This document shows, piece after piece, positions 1 to 8,849 of a DNA stretch of 64,000 bases. Where the stretch lies: NCBI RefSeq assembly GCF_025464955.1, contig NZ_JAODNM010000161.1:1-64000 (forward strand), written 5' to 3'. Position numbers and translations under genes: made by a program. Numbering within the stretch: position 1 is the stretch's first letter; each line of letters opens with the position of its first letter. This DNA is from Amycolatopsis sp. Its GTDB lineage: Bacteria; Actinomycetota; Actinomycetes; Mycobacteriales; Pseudonocardiaceae. Under the pieces are notes generated by a model that was not told the origin of the DNA, made no database searches, and worked only from the letters and a program-made list of their open reading frames with translations.

Positions 1-76
1 CAGAGCCTGCTTATCCTTGCTGCCTTCCGGCCCTGGGGAGGTTCACAGGGTGGACGCCGCGCGGGGTCCATGGACG
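1..76 (-). ncRNA. ffs: Signal recognition particle RNA (4.5S), partial
   Basis: Read on the minus strand, the segment contains the conserved SRP apical loop (AGGGCCGGAAGGCAGCAAGG) flanked by the expected asymmetric internal-loop bases and pairing arms. This is the small bacterial SRP RNA that binds Ffh and directs membrane and secreted proteins to FtsY. The 3' part runs off the left edge. The 5' end is placed near 76 by helix pairing and is approximate. Confidence 0.9.
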
Positions 77-376
77 AGTGTAGCGGGCGGCTCGCGTGGG
101 GCGCCGCGGTGGGGCAGGTGCGCAAAAGACCCCTCGGGGCCACCCTCGTGGCGTTGAACGCCAATGCCTGGAAAGTGCCTTCAGGGGTCCCAACAGTCAC
201 ATCGCCATCACCAGCACCACAAGAACAACGCGACTGGCTTTCAGTTCCGCTACCAGCACCCACTCGCCCCGGTCCTTGCTGCCCTGGACAGGGCCGACCA
301 TCCCGACCCGCCTTAGGTTCCAACGCCACTGCGGCGGCCGCCATCAGGCTGGCCCCGAGGGAACGTGACGAGACCC
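77..376. other. Intergenic stretch with no recognised gene
   Basis: About 300 bases lie between the SRP RNA and the end of the glycosyltransferase gene. Open frames here are short, overlap on both strands and show no recognisable protein. The upstream promoter of the SRP RNA should lie in its left part, but I could not pick convincing -10/-35 boxes. Confidence 0.5.
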
Positions 377-2377
377 CTAGTGCGCCGGGGCAGTGAGGTC
401 GTAGACGGTGGAGGTGCCGACGGTCTTCGCCGTGTAGTGCGCCACGACCCAGGCCGAGATCTGCGTCGACGTGCCCGCGCGGCCGCCGAACCCGCCGCGC
501 CCGCCACCGATGTAGTAGTGGATGTCCCCACTGGCGACGTACTGCTGGAACTGCGCGAGGGTCGGCGCCGGGTCGCTGCCGCTGAAGCCGCCGATCGCCA
601 TGATCGGCCGGTCGGTGTCGAGCGCGAGCCCGGCCGCCTGCTGGACGCCGTCCTGCGCGGCCGCCCACTTGTTCGTGGTCGCCTTGATCAGGGCCTCCAA
701 CTGCGGGCTGGACTGCGTGCCGCCGAAGCCGCCACGCCCACCAGGCGTCGTCACGCCCGCCCCGCCGGGAAGAGCCCCGCTGCGTCCGCCGGCCCCACCC
801 GGGCCGCCGAAGCCACCGCGGCCGGCCGCGCTCGCGGGTCCGGACATCGGCGACCCGCCGGTATGCGCGGTCGCGGCGGTCGCGAGGGTGAAACCGGCGC
901 TTCCGAGCAGTGTCGCGCACAACGCCAGCACGGCCACAACAGGTGCCGCGCGGCGAAGCCGGTCGGGACCGATCAGGATCGGGACCACCGCGAGTACCCC
1001 GATCGCCAGCACGGCGTAGCGCAGCCACGGCTGCCAGGACGAGTCGCGCGACAACAGGACGAAGCCCCACGCGACGGTCGCGGCGATCATCAGCGCGAGC
1101 GAGACCCTCGCGGCGACGTTCTTCCGCCCCTTCCACAGTTCGTGCCCGGAGATCGCGATCGTCCCGGCGATGCCCGGCGCGAGCGCCACCGTGTAGTACT
1201 GGTGGATGGTCCCGCTCATGTAGCTGAAGACCAGCGCCGAGACGACCATCCAGGCGCCCCACAGCAGCAGCGCGGCCCGTGTGCGGTCGGTCCGCGGCGC
1301 ACGCCGGGTGAACCACAGCCCCGCGACAAGCCCGATCAACGCGCCGGGCAGCAACCAGGACGCTTCACCGCCGAACGAGTCGCTGAACAGCCTGCCGATC
1401 CCCGTCGCCCCACCGAACCCGCCGAAACCACCGCCGCCACCGCGCGCGAACCGCTCGGCGATGTCGGCGGGAATGCCCGGGGGAAGCGCACCGGCCGTGA
1501 GGTCGGCACCAGCGCCCCCGCCGCCCCTGCCTTGGCCGAAGATCCGGCCGAGCCCGTTGTAGCCGAAGGCCAGTTGCAACACGCTGTTGTTCGTGGATCC
1601 GCTGATATACGGACGATCCGCGGTCGGCCAGACGGCGACGGCCAGCACCCACCACCCGGCCGAGACCAGCACCGCGCCCGCCGCCGCGAGTAGCTGCCAG
1701 AGCCGACGCCCGATCGACGTCGGCGCGGCGAACGCGTACGCGAGCACGAACGCGGGCAGCACCAGGAACGCCTGGAGCATCTTGTCCAGGAAGCCGAACC
1801 CGATCGCGACCCCGGCGAGGATGAGCCATTTGGTGCTCGCGACCTCGATCGCGCGAACCGTGCAGTATCCGCCGATCATCAGCAGCAGCACCAAAAACGC
1901 GTCCGGGTTGTTGAACCGGAACATCAGCGCGGCGACCGGGGTCAGCGCGAGCGTGCCACCGGCGAGCAGCCCCGCGACCGGGCCGGAGGTCCGCCGGACG
2001 GCCAGGTACAGCAACCCGACCGACGCGACGCCCGCCAACGCGTCGGGTATCAGCATGCTCCAGCTGGAGAAGCCGAAGATCCGGCCCGACAGGCCCATGA
2101 TCCACAGCGACGCGGGCGGTTTGTCGACCGTGACGATGTTTCCGGGATCGAGCGAGCCGAAGAACAACGCCTTCCAGCTCTCGGTCCCGGCCTGCACGGC
2201 CATGGCGTAGAAGTCGTTGCCCCAGCCATTCGCCGACAGGTTCCACAGGTACAGCGCGGCGGTCGCGACCAGTAGGACGGCGACAGCCGGTCGTACCCAC
2301 CGCTCCCGTTCGGCGACTTCGGGTTTCGCCCCGGGCTCGGCCGCGTCCGGCAGGGTCAAAGCGGGCGCACTCGTCAT
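377..2377 (-). CDS. GT39-family membrane glycosyltransferase (YycA/YkcB-like)
   Basis: A 666-residue polytopic membrane protein of the ArnT/PMT superfamily. It would transfer a sugar from a polyprenyl-phosphate donor to an extracytoplasmic acceptor; donor and acceptor are unknown. After the first membrane segment comes the luminal acidic loop (WGNDFYAMAVQAG), then the VDKPPASLW motif typical of YycA/YkcB proteins. Three glycine-rich stretches built on GGFGG, unusual for GT39, interrupt loops in the second half. The ATG at 2377 is preceded by AGGAG about nine bases upstream. A broken gtrA lies directly upstream in the same direction, so a polyprenyl-sugar flippase partner may have been lost. 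Confidence 0.85.
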   Translation of the reverse strand: MTSAPALTLPDAAEPGAKPEVAERERWVRPAVAVLLVATAALYLWNLSANGWGNDFYAMAVQAGTESWKALFFGSLDPGNIVTVDKPPASLWIMGLSGRIFGFSSWSMLIPDALAGVASVGLLYLAVRRTSGPVAGLLAGGTLALTPVAALMFRFNNPDAFLVLLLMIGGYCTVRAIEVASTKWLILAGVAIGFGFLDKMLQAFLVLPAFVLAYAFAAPTSIGRRLWQLLAAAGAVLVSAGWWVLAVAVWPTADRPYISGSTNNSVLQLAFGYNGLGRIFGQGRGGGGAGADLTAGALPPGIPADIAERFARGGGGGFGGFGGATGIGRLFSDSFGGEASWLLPGALIGLVAGLWFTRRAPRTDRTRAALLLWGAWMVVSALVFSYMSGTIHQYYTVALAPGIAGTIAISGHELWKGRKNVAARVSLALMIAATVAWGFVLLSRDSSWQPWLRYAVLAIGVLAVVPILIGPDRLRRAAPVVAVLALCATLLGSAGFTLATAATAHTGGSPMSGPASAAGRGGFGGPGGAGGRSGALPGGAGVTTPGGRGGFGGTQSSPQLEALIKATTNKWAAAQDGVQQAAGLALDTDRPIMAIGGFSGSDPAPTLAQFQQYVASGDIHYYIGGGRGGFGGRAGTSTQISAWVVAHYTAKTVGTSTVYDLTAPAH

Positions 2378-2390
2378 GCTCGTGGATCTC

Positions 2391-2717
2391 CTAGATTTCT
2401 TGGTTGCCAGTACGTCCGCCGCGGAAAACCCAGTGCCGCAGCAGTAAAAAACGAAGGACGGTGGCGGCCAGGTTGGCCAGCACCAACACGCCGAGTTCGG
2501 CGGAGGGGTGATCGGTGACGTAGGTGTGCAGCAGCGCCAGCGCGCCACTGGTCAGCCCGAGCCCGAGGCAGAACACGATCAGCCCTTCGAACTGGTGCTT
2601 GCCGACGCCCGCCCAACCGGACGAGCTGCCTGGTCAGTGTCGGCGGTACCCCGGCTCTCAACCGGGTTCCTCGACGAAAGCGGCGGGCTCGACGATGCCG
2701 TTTTCGGTTTTCGTCAT
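2391..2717 (-). pseudogene. Degraded gtrA-family gene (polyprenyl-sugar flippase-like)
   Basis: From an ATG at 2717 the first frame reads MTKTENGIVEPAAF and stops after 19 codons. A second frame continues with a PTLTRQLVR segment typical of the start of the GtrA domain. A third frame then holds only the second half of the domain (KHQFEGLIVF through LLLRHWVFRGGR). The first two membrane helices are missing. This implies at least one frameshift plus an internal deletion of roughly 60 codons. GtrA proteins are small four-helix membrane proteins that assist lipid-linked sugar transfer, which fits the GT39 gene 14 bp downstream. Sequencing error cannot explain the missing helices. Confidence 0.75.
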
Positions 2718-2804
2718 GATCCGCAGTTTTTCGGACGCCGATGTGCTCCGGATGTGGCAAAGCTATGAACCAGCTGTGAGTGGCGCCCGAATGGGCTAAT
2801 TCCG

Positions 2805-4346
2805 TTAGCCCACCGGCGGATCAATAGCCGTTGTGTGCGAATAACCTACATATCTCCGGTTCGACGGAAAGGTCACCACGAAGTCCGTTTTACCCGGTCT
2901 GCTCCAGACTCGGACGGTACCGCGATGCGCGCTGACGACCGCGGCGACAATCGCCAACCCGAGGCCAGTGCTGCCGGCCGCGCGAGATCGTGAATTGTCA
3001 CCACGCGCGAACCGCTCGAAAACCTCCGGAAGCACGTCCTCGGGAATGCCCGGGCCGTCGTCGGTGACCGACAGCGTCACCAGCGCCGCCGTGGTGGACA
3101 ACGCGGTGGTGACCGTGGTGCCGGGCGGAGTGTGCGTGCGCGCGTTGACGAGCAGGTTGATCACCACCTGGAGCAGCTGGTCACCGTCGCCCAGCACGGT
3201 GATCGGCTCGGCAGGCACCTCCAGCAGCCATTTGTGGTCCGCGGCGACGACATGCGCGTCAGCCACCGCGTCGGCCACCAGCCGCGACAGGTCGACCGGT
3301 TCGTGCACGACCTGGCGCCCGGCATCCAGGCGCGCGAGCAGCAGCAGGTCCTCCACGAGCGTGGTCATCCGCGCGGACTCCGACTCGACCCTGCTCATCG
3401 CGAACGCGATGTCGGGTGGCACGCTTTCCTTGCTGCGCCTGGTCAATTCCGCGTAACCGCGAATCGCGGCCAACGGCGTGCGCAGCTCGTGGCTGGCGTC
3501 GGCGACGAACCGGCGCACCCGGCTTTCGCTGGCCTGGCGGGCGGTCAGCGCGTTGGAGACGTGCCCGAGCATGCGGTTGAGCGCGTCACCGACCTTGCCG
3601 ACCTCGGTCCGCGGATCGGTGTCCCTTTCGTCCACCCGGACCGACAGCGCGACCTCGCCGCGGTCGAGCCGCAGCTCCGCGACCTTCGACGCCGTCTCGG
3701 CCAGCCGGTCCAGCGGCCGCATGGTCCGGCGGATGGTCACCGCGCCGACCGCGCCGGCGATCACCAACCCGCCGAGCGCGACCCCACCGAAGATGAAACC
3801 CAGTCGCCACAACGTATCCGTGACGTCCTTTGTCGGCAAGCCGGCCAGGACGACCTCGCCGCCCGGGGTGCGATGGGCCGTCACCCGGTAGTCACCGAGC
3901 ACCGAACCGAGGTAGACGGTCGTCGGCCGGTCGTTGGACGGCACCTTCAGCAGCAACGCGGTCTGGCCGGCGGTGATGCTCTGGAAGACGTTGGGGTCCC
4001 CGGCCGCCGCGCCCGGCGGCGGCTTGAGGATGCCCGCGCTGACCGAGCCGTTGGCCGCGGAGACCAGGATCAGCGTGTCCTGCCCCTGCCCGGCCCCGGC
4101 GGACGGCCGCCCGCCCGGCGGACGCCCCTGCGGCGCACCGCGCGGGATCCGCTCACTGGTCTGCTCGAGGCGCTTGTCGAGCTGGGAGATCAGGAAGTCC
4201 TGCAGCGCGAACTCGGTGACCACGCCGACGATGAGGCACACCAAAGCCAGCAGCGCCGCCAACTGGACGATGAGCCGCCGCCGCAGCGACCACGGCCGCC
4301 GGACCCGCTTGGGGACCAATGGCTCAGCCGGCCGGTTTAAGGACAT
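2805..4346 (-). CDS. Two-component sensor histidine kinase
   Basis: About 513 residues: a membrane helix near 25-47, an extracytoplasmic sensor region of about 130 residues with a Pro/Gly/Arg-rich stretch, a second helix near 182-205, HAMP, then HisKA with ASHELRTPL (phospho-acceptor His about 286) and HATPase_c with NLLVNA and DDGPGIPED. It should phosphorylate the OmpR-type regulator encoded just upstream. The ATG at 4346 overlaps the end of that gene by about 23 bp; a TTG shortly after the stop is an alternative start. Domain order resembles mycobacterial TcrY/TrcS kinases, but the signal is unknown. Confidence 0.88.
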   Translation of the reverse strand: MSLNRPAEPLVPKRVRRPWSLRRRLIVQLAALLALVCLIVGVVTEFALQDFLISQLDKRLEQTSERIPRGAPQGRPPGGRPSAGAGQGQDTLILVSAANGSVSAGILKPPPGAAAGDPNVFQSITAGQTALLLKVPSNDRPTTVYLGSVLGDYRVTAHRTPGGEVVLAGLPTKDVTDTLWRLGFIFGGVALGGLVIAGAVGAVTIRRTMRPLDRLAETASKVAELRLDRGEVALSVRVDERDTDPRTEVGKVGDALNRMLGHVSNALTARQASESRVRRFVADASHELRTPLAAIRGYAELTRRSKESVPPDIAFAMSRVESESARMTTLVEDLLLLARLDAGRQVVHEPVDLSRLVADAVADAHVVAADHKWLLEVPAEPITVLGDGDQLLQVVINLLVNARTHTPPGTTVTTALSTTAALVTLSVTDDGPGIPEDVLPEVFERFARGDNSRSRAAGSTGLGLAIVAAVVSAHRGTVRVWSRPGKTDFVVTFPSNRRYVGYSHTTAIDPPVG

Positions 4347-5073
4347 ACCCCGCGCCACGCATCGTGTGGATCATGGGCTCCCGATCGGCGTCGATCTTCT
4401 TGCGCAGATAGGAGATGTACAGCTCGACGATGTTCGCCTGCCCGCCGAAGTCGTAGCTCCACACCCGGTCGAGGATCTGGGCCTTGCTCAGCACGCGCTT
4501 GGGATTGCGCATGAGGAACCGCAGCAGCTCGAACTCGGTCGCGGTCAACGGCACGGAGTCGCCACCGCGGAACACCTCGCGGCTGTCTTCGTCGAGCGTC
4601 AGGTCGCCGACGACGAGCGCGGAACCGCGGCTGCCGGACACCCCGTGCGCGCGGCGGAGCAGCGCCCGCAGCCGCAACGCGACCTCCTCCAGGCTGAACG
4701 GCTTGGTGACGTAGTCGTCACCACCCGCGGTCAGCCCGGCGATGCGGTCTTCGACGGCGTCCTTCGCGGTCAGGAACAGGACGGGCAGGTTCGGCGACTC
4801 GGCACGCATCCGCCGGAGCACCTCGAACCCGCTGAAGTCGGGGAGCATCACGTCGAGCACCACGACGTCCGGCCGGAACTCCCGCGCGATGCGGACGGCC
4901 TCGGTGCCGTCGCCCGCGCTGCGGATCTCCCAACCCTCCATCCGCAGGGCCATCGACACCAGTTCGGCCAGCGTCGACTCGTCGTCGACCACCAGCACCC
5001 GTACGGGAGTGCCGTCCGCGCGCCGCAGATCGGCCTTCCCATGTTCAGCCGGGACAGGGTTCATGCTGCTCAT
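4324..5073 (-). CDS. OmpR/PhoB-family response regulator
   Basis: A 249-residue regulator with a receiver domain (acidic pair DD at 30-31, phospho-acceptor Asp about 74 in VLDVMLP, Lys in VTKPFS) and a winged-helix DNA-binding domain ending in TMRGAGYVLKP. It forms an operon with the kinase that follows with overlapping ends. Two in-frame ATGs (5073 and 5064) are possible starts and neither has a strong ribosome site. It may control the GT39 gene and other envelope genes nearby; that is inference from position only. Confidence 0.9.
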   Translation of the reverse strand: MSSMNPVPAEHGKADLRRADGTPVRVLVVDDESTLAELVSMALRMEGWEIRSAGDGTEAVRIAREFRPDVVVLDVMLPDFSGFEVLRRMRAESPNLPVLFLTAKDAVEDRIAGLTAGGDDYVTKPFSLEEVALRLRALLRRAHGVSGSRGSALVVGDLTLDEDSREVFRGGDSVPLTATEFELLRFLMRNPKRVLSKAQILDRVWSYDFGGQANIVELYISYLRKKIDADREPMIHTMRGAGYVLKPAG

Positions 5074-5137
5074 GGTGACATGTTCACGGCGTCCTGTAAG
5101 CGCGAGCTTTGTCCAGACTGTGTGTTTCCTGTGAGAG

Positions 5138-5850
5138 TCACACGAGCCGGTGACCGCCGTCAACGTGCAGGACCGTGCCGGTGATGAAGGTGTTCCCGAC
5201 CAACGCGAGCACGGCCTGTGCGACGTCTTCCGGCCGCCCGACCCGCCCGGCGGGCAGCCGGGCCGCCATCGCGGCGAGCGTTTCGGCCTTCCCGGCGCCG
5301 GCCAGGGTGTCCCAGATCGGCGTGTCCACCCAGCCCGGGGAGACGACGTTGACGCGCAGCGGCGCGAGCTCGACGGCGAGCGCACGGGCAAGTCCGGCCA
5401 GCGCGGCGTTGACCGCGGCGGCCATGACGCCCTTCGGGGCCGGGCGGTAGGCCGCGATCCCGGAGGTGAAGGTGATCGATCCGCCTTCGGCGAGCAGCGG
5501 TGCGCCATGCTTGGCCAGCAGCAGCGCGGCGATGAGTTTCGAGTCCACCAGGCCGCGTGCGGCGGCGACGTCGAGTTCACTGATCAACCGGTAAGCCCCG
5601 GCGATGTCCGCGGCTGTGACGACGAGGTGGTCGAGCTCGCCAGTCTCCGCGAACAACCGCTCGACGTCGGCTTCGCGGGTCACGTCGGCCGCGAAGGACC
5701 GGACTCCGTCCAGCCGGGCAGCCGCGGCTTCGAGCCGTTCGGCAGACCGGCCTGCGATGGTGACGCGGGCTCCGGCGGCGAGCAGGCTTCGGCGACGGCA
5801 AAGCCCATGCCCGAGCTGCCACCGACCACGAGAACTCTCTGGGATTTCAC
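5138..5850 (-). pseudogene. Short-chain dehydrogenase/reductase, frameshifted near its start
   Basis: From a GTG at 5850 the frame reads MKSQRVLVVGGSSGMGFAVA, a proper SDR beta-strand with the GxxxGxG NAD(P) motif. At about 5783-5788 the reading must slip by one base to continue into LLAAGARVTIAGRSAERL and the rest of a normal SDR. The usual catalytic Ser-Tyr-Lys triad is not canonical: ITFTSGIAAYRPAPKG keeps a Ser and YxxxK-like spacing only roughly. The length, 713 bp, is one base short of 238 codons. Either a real one-base deletion or a sequencing error. The LysR gene upstream on the same strand may have regulated it. Confidence 0.75.
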
Positions 5851-5917
5851 GCCCCAAGCTCATCGCGGCAGACGGCAAAGATCCACGTCCTGTCCGCGAA
5901 CGAGCGTTAGCCAGAAA

Positions 5918-6775
5918 CTAACGTTGCAGGTGGGACACCACTGCGCGGAGCACTGGGTGACGACTCGCGGCCCGCCACACCGCGGCGAAAGTGACCACGA
6001 TCGGTTCGCCGGCAAGCGGTCGCCAAGCGATTCCGGGTTGGGCGGCGCGAGCCGACCCGAGGCTGACGGCGTCACGCCGCACGAGCAGCGCCGAACGCAG
6101 CTGGGCATGCGGCGTCGCGCTCTCACTGACGACGATGTCGCCGAGGTGCCCGAGGAGCACGTCGTAGAAGTCCGGCGCCCTGTCACGGGGAAACAGGATC
6201 ACCTCGACGCCGGCCAGCTGGGTGAGCGCGAGCTCGGCGGACTCGGCGAGCGGATGCCCCTCGGCCATGAGCACCCCGAGCGGCTCGGTGCCCACGACCG
6301 CCTGCCGCAACCCCGCCGGGAGCCGCACGGGCGTGCGGACCAGCGCGAGATCGACGTCGTCACGGGCCAGCAGGCCGAGCTGCTCGGTGGTGGTCCCGCC
6401 GGTGAGGATGATCCGGCAGCCGGGGAAGTGCTCCTCGGCCAGCCGCTCGATCCCCAGCGGAACCGATTCCGGCACGCCGTTGAGCAGGCCGAGCCGAAGC
6501 ACCGGGTCGGCCAGTCCGGCGGCCAGCCGGGTCTCGCGGACGGCGTCGGCGGCGGCCCGCAGCGTCCGGCGGCCCTCGTCGAGCAGCACCGCGCCCGCCG
6601 GGGTCAACTCGACGCAACGACTGTTCCTGACCAGCAGCGGAGCGCCGATCTCGCGTTCGAGGTGCTGGATCTGCCGACTCAGCGTCGGCGTCGAAATGTG
6701 CAGGAGCGCCGCCGCACGGCCGAAGTGCAGCTCCTGGCCCACGACCACGAAGTACCGCAGCAGACGCAACTCCAT
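5918..6775 (-). CDS. LysR-family transcriptional regulator
   Basis: 285 residues with an N-terminal winged HTH (ELRLLRYFVVV through LSRQIQHLEREIG) and a periplasmic-binding-type effector domain. It lies 67 bp upstream of the broken SDR gene in the same direction, an arrangement less usual than divergent LysR pairs. Across the 120-bp gap on its other side is the divergent gene at 6896. The effector is unknown. Confidence 0.88.
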   Translation of the reverse strand: MELRLLRYFVVVGQELHFGRAAALLHISTPTLSRQIQHLEREIGAPLLVRNSRCVELTPAGAVLLDEGRRTLRAAADAVRETRLAAGLADPVLRLGLLNGVPESVPLGIERLAEEHFPGCRIILTGGTTTEQLGLLARDDVDLALVRTPVRLPAGLRQAVVGTEPLGVLMAEGHPLAESAELALTQLAGVEVILFPRDRAPDFYDVLLGHLGDIVVSESATPHAQLRSALLVRRDAVSLGSARAAQPGIAWRPLAGEPIVVTFAAVWRAASRHPVLRAVVSHLQR

Positions 6776-6895
6776 GCGGTGATCGTGTCAGTCCACAGGG
6801 AGCACACGCACGTCGCACAGGCCGTACACAGTCAACGTCGTGACGCTGGTCGGCGAAGGGGCGGAGAGCGCCGCCAGACACGACCGGAGGACACG

Positions 6896-7525
6896 ATGAC
6901 CACCGAACCGATCAACCCGCCCGAGGGCTCCAGCTGGGGTGACACACCTCCGGCGGCCGCGCCTTCGGCCAAGAAGGGCTGGACCGGACGCAAAACCGCG
7001 GTCGCTGTCGGGGTCGCGGTGCTGATCGCGGCCGGCGGCGGGGTAGCGATCGCGGTCGGCACCAGCGGCAGCAGCAGCGCCAGCCCCGCACAGGGCCAAG
7101 GGCCCGGCGGCACGGGCGGCCCCGGCGGCTTCGGCGGCGGTGCCCGCGGCAACTTCGGCGGCGGCGCGGCGGCTCTGGTGGGCGCGCTGCACGGCGACTT
7201 CGTCGTCGCGAACCCCGCCGGCGGGTACCTCACCGAGCGGCTGCAGACCGGCTCGGTGACCACGCTCAGCGCGACGTCGATCACGCTGACCAGCAAGGAC
7301 GGCTACAAGCAGTCCTACACGATCGACTCGACCACGAAGACGACCGGGACGCCGAAGACCGGTGACGACGTGACGGTCGTGGCGAAAGTCAGCGGCACCA
7401 CGGCGACCGCCACCACGGTCGGCGAGGCGGCCCAGCTGCAGGCCGGCGCCGGCGGACGTCGTTACGGCGGCGGCGGCCAGGGCGTCCCGCCCACCGACGG
7501 CCAAGGTGCCCCACCCACCGCCTGA
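6896..7525 (+). CDS. Glycine-rich membrane-anchored protein with DUF5666-like segment
   Basis: 209 residues from an ATG preceded by GGAGGACACG. Residues about 35-57 form one membrane helix. A Gly-rich linker (GPGGTGGPGGFGGGARGNFGGG) follows, then a small beta-domain (TTLSATSITLTSKDG, YTIDSTTKT, GDDVTVVAKVSG) resembling DUF5666 repeats, and a second Gly-rich tail. No enzyme motif is visible. The GGFGG-type linkers resemble those in the GT39 protein at the start of the window, which hints at a common envelope location. Confidence 0.6.
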   Translation: MTTEPINPPEGSSWGDTPPAAAPSAKKGWTGRKTAVAVGVAVLIAAGGGVAIAVGTSGSSSASPAQGQGPGGTGGPGGFGGGARGNFGGGAAALVGALHGDFVVANPAGGYLTERLQTGSVTTLSATSITLTSKDGYKQSYTIDSTTKTTGTPKTGDDVTVVAKVSGTTATATTVGEAAQLQAGAGGRRYGGGGQGVPPTDGQGAPPTA

Positions 7526-7542
7526 CGTCGTCTTCTTCCCCC

Positions 7543-7594
7543 GGAAAAGTGCCCTGGTCGCCACCGCCCCACCACCCGACCAGGGCACTTTTCC
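7543..7594 (+). terminator. Strong hairpin terminator
   Basis: Perfect 18-bp arms (7543-7560 and 7577-7594) with a 16-base loop begin 17 bp after the stop of the DUF5666-like gene. The right arm runs into the CACTTTT repeat that follows. Confidence 0.8.
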
Positions 7595-7639
7595 ACTTTT
7601 GTGCCCTCCTTGCCCATCGCAACTCGACGGCGAGTTGCG
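7585..7639. repeat. Composite intergenic repeat: CACTTTT element plus 22-bp palindrome
   Basis: 7585-7604 reads GCACTTTTCCACTTTTGTGC, a 20-base imperfect palindrome found four times in the window. It is followed by GCCCTCCTTGC and then a 22-bp palindrome at 7618-7639 with arms CGCAACTCG and CGAGTTGCG around ACGG. The same order recurs near 25,600. It lies directly before the promoter region of the next two-component operon. Confidence 0.8.
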
Positions 7640-7673
7640 GTCAGGCAAGGGGTGGATCGGGCAGAGTTGGGGC

Positions 7674-8849
7674 GTGCGGGATATCAGCGGGTCGTTGGCG
7701 CGGCAGTCGATGCTCGTCGCCGGGGTCTGCCTGGTCGCCGATGTCGGTCTGTTCCTCACCGGCGGCCCCTCGCTGACCAGCGGTTGGCAGGTGTGGCTGG
7801 TTCTGGTCGGCTCGGTGGTGGTGGACGCGGCGCTCGCCGGCCCCGCGCGGTCGTCCGGCTGGGTCGCGGCCGGTCACGCGGTGATGCTGGTGGTCTCGGC
7901 CAGTCTGCTGCCGAGATCGCCCGTCGGCAACAACGCCGGCATCCTCGTCGCCGGGTACCGCGCGGGCGCCTGGCTGGAGACGATCCCAGCTTTGGCGGCA
8001 CTCGTCACGCTGGTCGCCGGACTCGCCACGAGCCACCTACTCAGTATCGGCCGGAGCAGCCACGATTGGCGGTTCATCACCGTCAACCTCCTTGCCTCCG
8101 GTCTGATGCCGTGGCTCGTCGGGCGCTACACGACAGCCCGCCGCGCCTACCTCGCCGAGCTCCAGCAACGCGCCGAACGCCAGCGCCACGACGAGCAGGA
8201 AGCGATCCGCCGCGCGATCACCGAAGACCGCATCGCCATCGCGCGCGACCTGCACGACGTCATCTCCCACCACGTCAGCGCGATCGGGATCCACGCCGGC
8301 GCGGCCCGGCTCGGCCTTCCCGGCGACGACGTCCCCGCGAAACGTTCGTTGTCGGCGGTGGAGTCGTCGAGCCGCTCGGCGATGGTCGACCTGCGCCGGC
8401 TGCTCGATCTGTTGCACGGACAGGATTCCGGCACCGCCGAACGCCAACCCGGGCTCGACAACCTCGACGAACTGCTCGACGGCGTCCGCGCGGCCGGCCT
8501 GCCCGCCACCGTCAGCACGCTCGGCGAAGCACGCTCCCTGCCGAGCTCGCTGGACGTCGCGCTTTACCGGATCGCGCAGGAAGCCCTGACTAACGCCCTG
8601 CGCCACGGCGGCGGTGGCGCGGTCGAACTCGAGCTGGACTTCCGGCCGCCGAACGTAACCCTGAGCGTTACCAACGATTTCTCGCCGTCCGCGCCCGAAG
8701 TGGCCACCGATTTCCGGCACCGCGGCCTTGCCGGGATCCGCCAGCGCGTCACGTTGTTCGGCGGACAGGTCACTTACGGCCCGCTTTCCGGCTCCACCCG
8801 CTGGCAGGTGCGGGCCGATTTCCCACTGGAAGAGGAAAGTACGCCATGA
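7674..8849 (+). CDS. NarL-type sensor histidine kinase (HisKA_3)
   Basis: 391 residues from a GTG at 7674. An N-terminal block of about four to five membrane helices carries the input, followed by HisKA_3 with ARDLHDVISHH (phospho-acceptor His about 194) and a short HATPase_c domain (EALTNALRHG, GLAGIRQR). The stop overlaps the regulator start as ATGA, so translation is coupled. The ligand is unknown. Confidence 0.85.
   Translation: MRDISGSLARQSMLVAGVCLVADVGLFLTGGPSLTSGWQVWLVLVGSVVVDAALAGPARSSGWVAAGHAVMLVVSASLLPRSPVGNNAGILVAGYRAGAWLETIPALAALVTLVAGLATSHLLSIGRSSHDWRFITVNLLASGLMPWLVGRYTTARRAYLAELQQRAERQRHDEQEAIRRAITEDRIAIARDLHDVISHHVSAIGIHAGAARLGLPGDDVPAKRSLSAVESSSRSAMVDLRRLLDLLHGQDSGTAERQPGLDNLDELLDGVRAAGLPATVSTLGEARSLPSSLDVALYRIAQEALTNALRHGGGGAVELELDFRPPNVTLSVTNDFSPSAPEVATDFRHRGLAGIRQRVTLFGGQVTYGPLSGSTRWQVRADFPLEEESTP

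Noticed and set aside
5150..7525. A 791-codon plus-strand gene
   Set aside because: Most of it is antisense to the SDR and LysR genes; only the part from 6896, with a good ribosome site, signal-anchor and domain, is supported.
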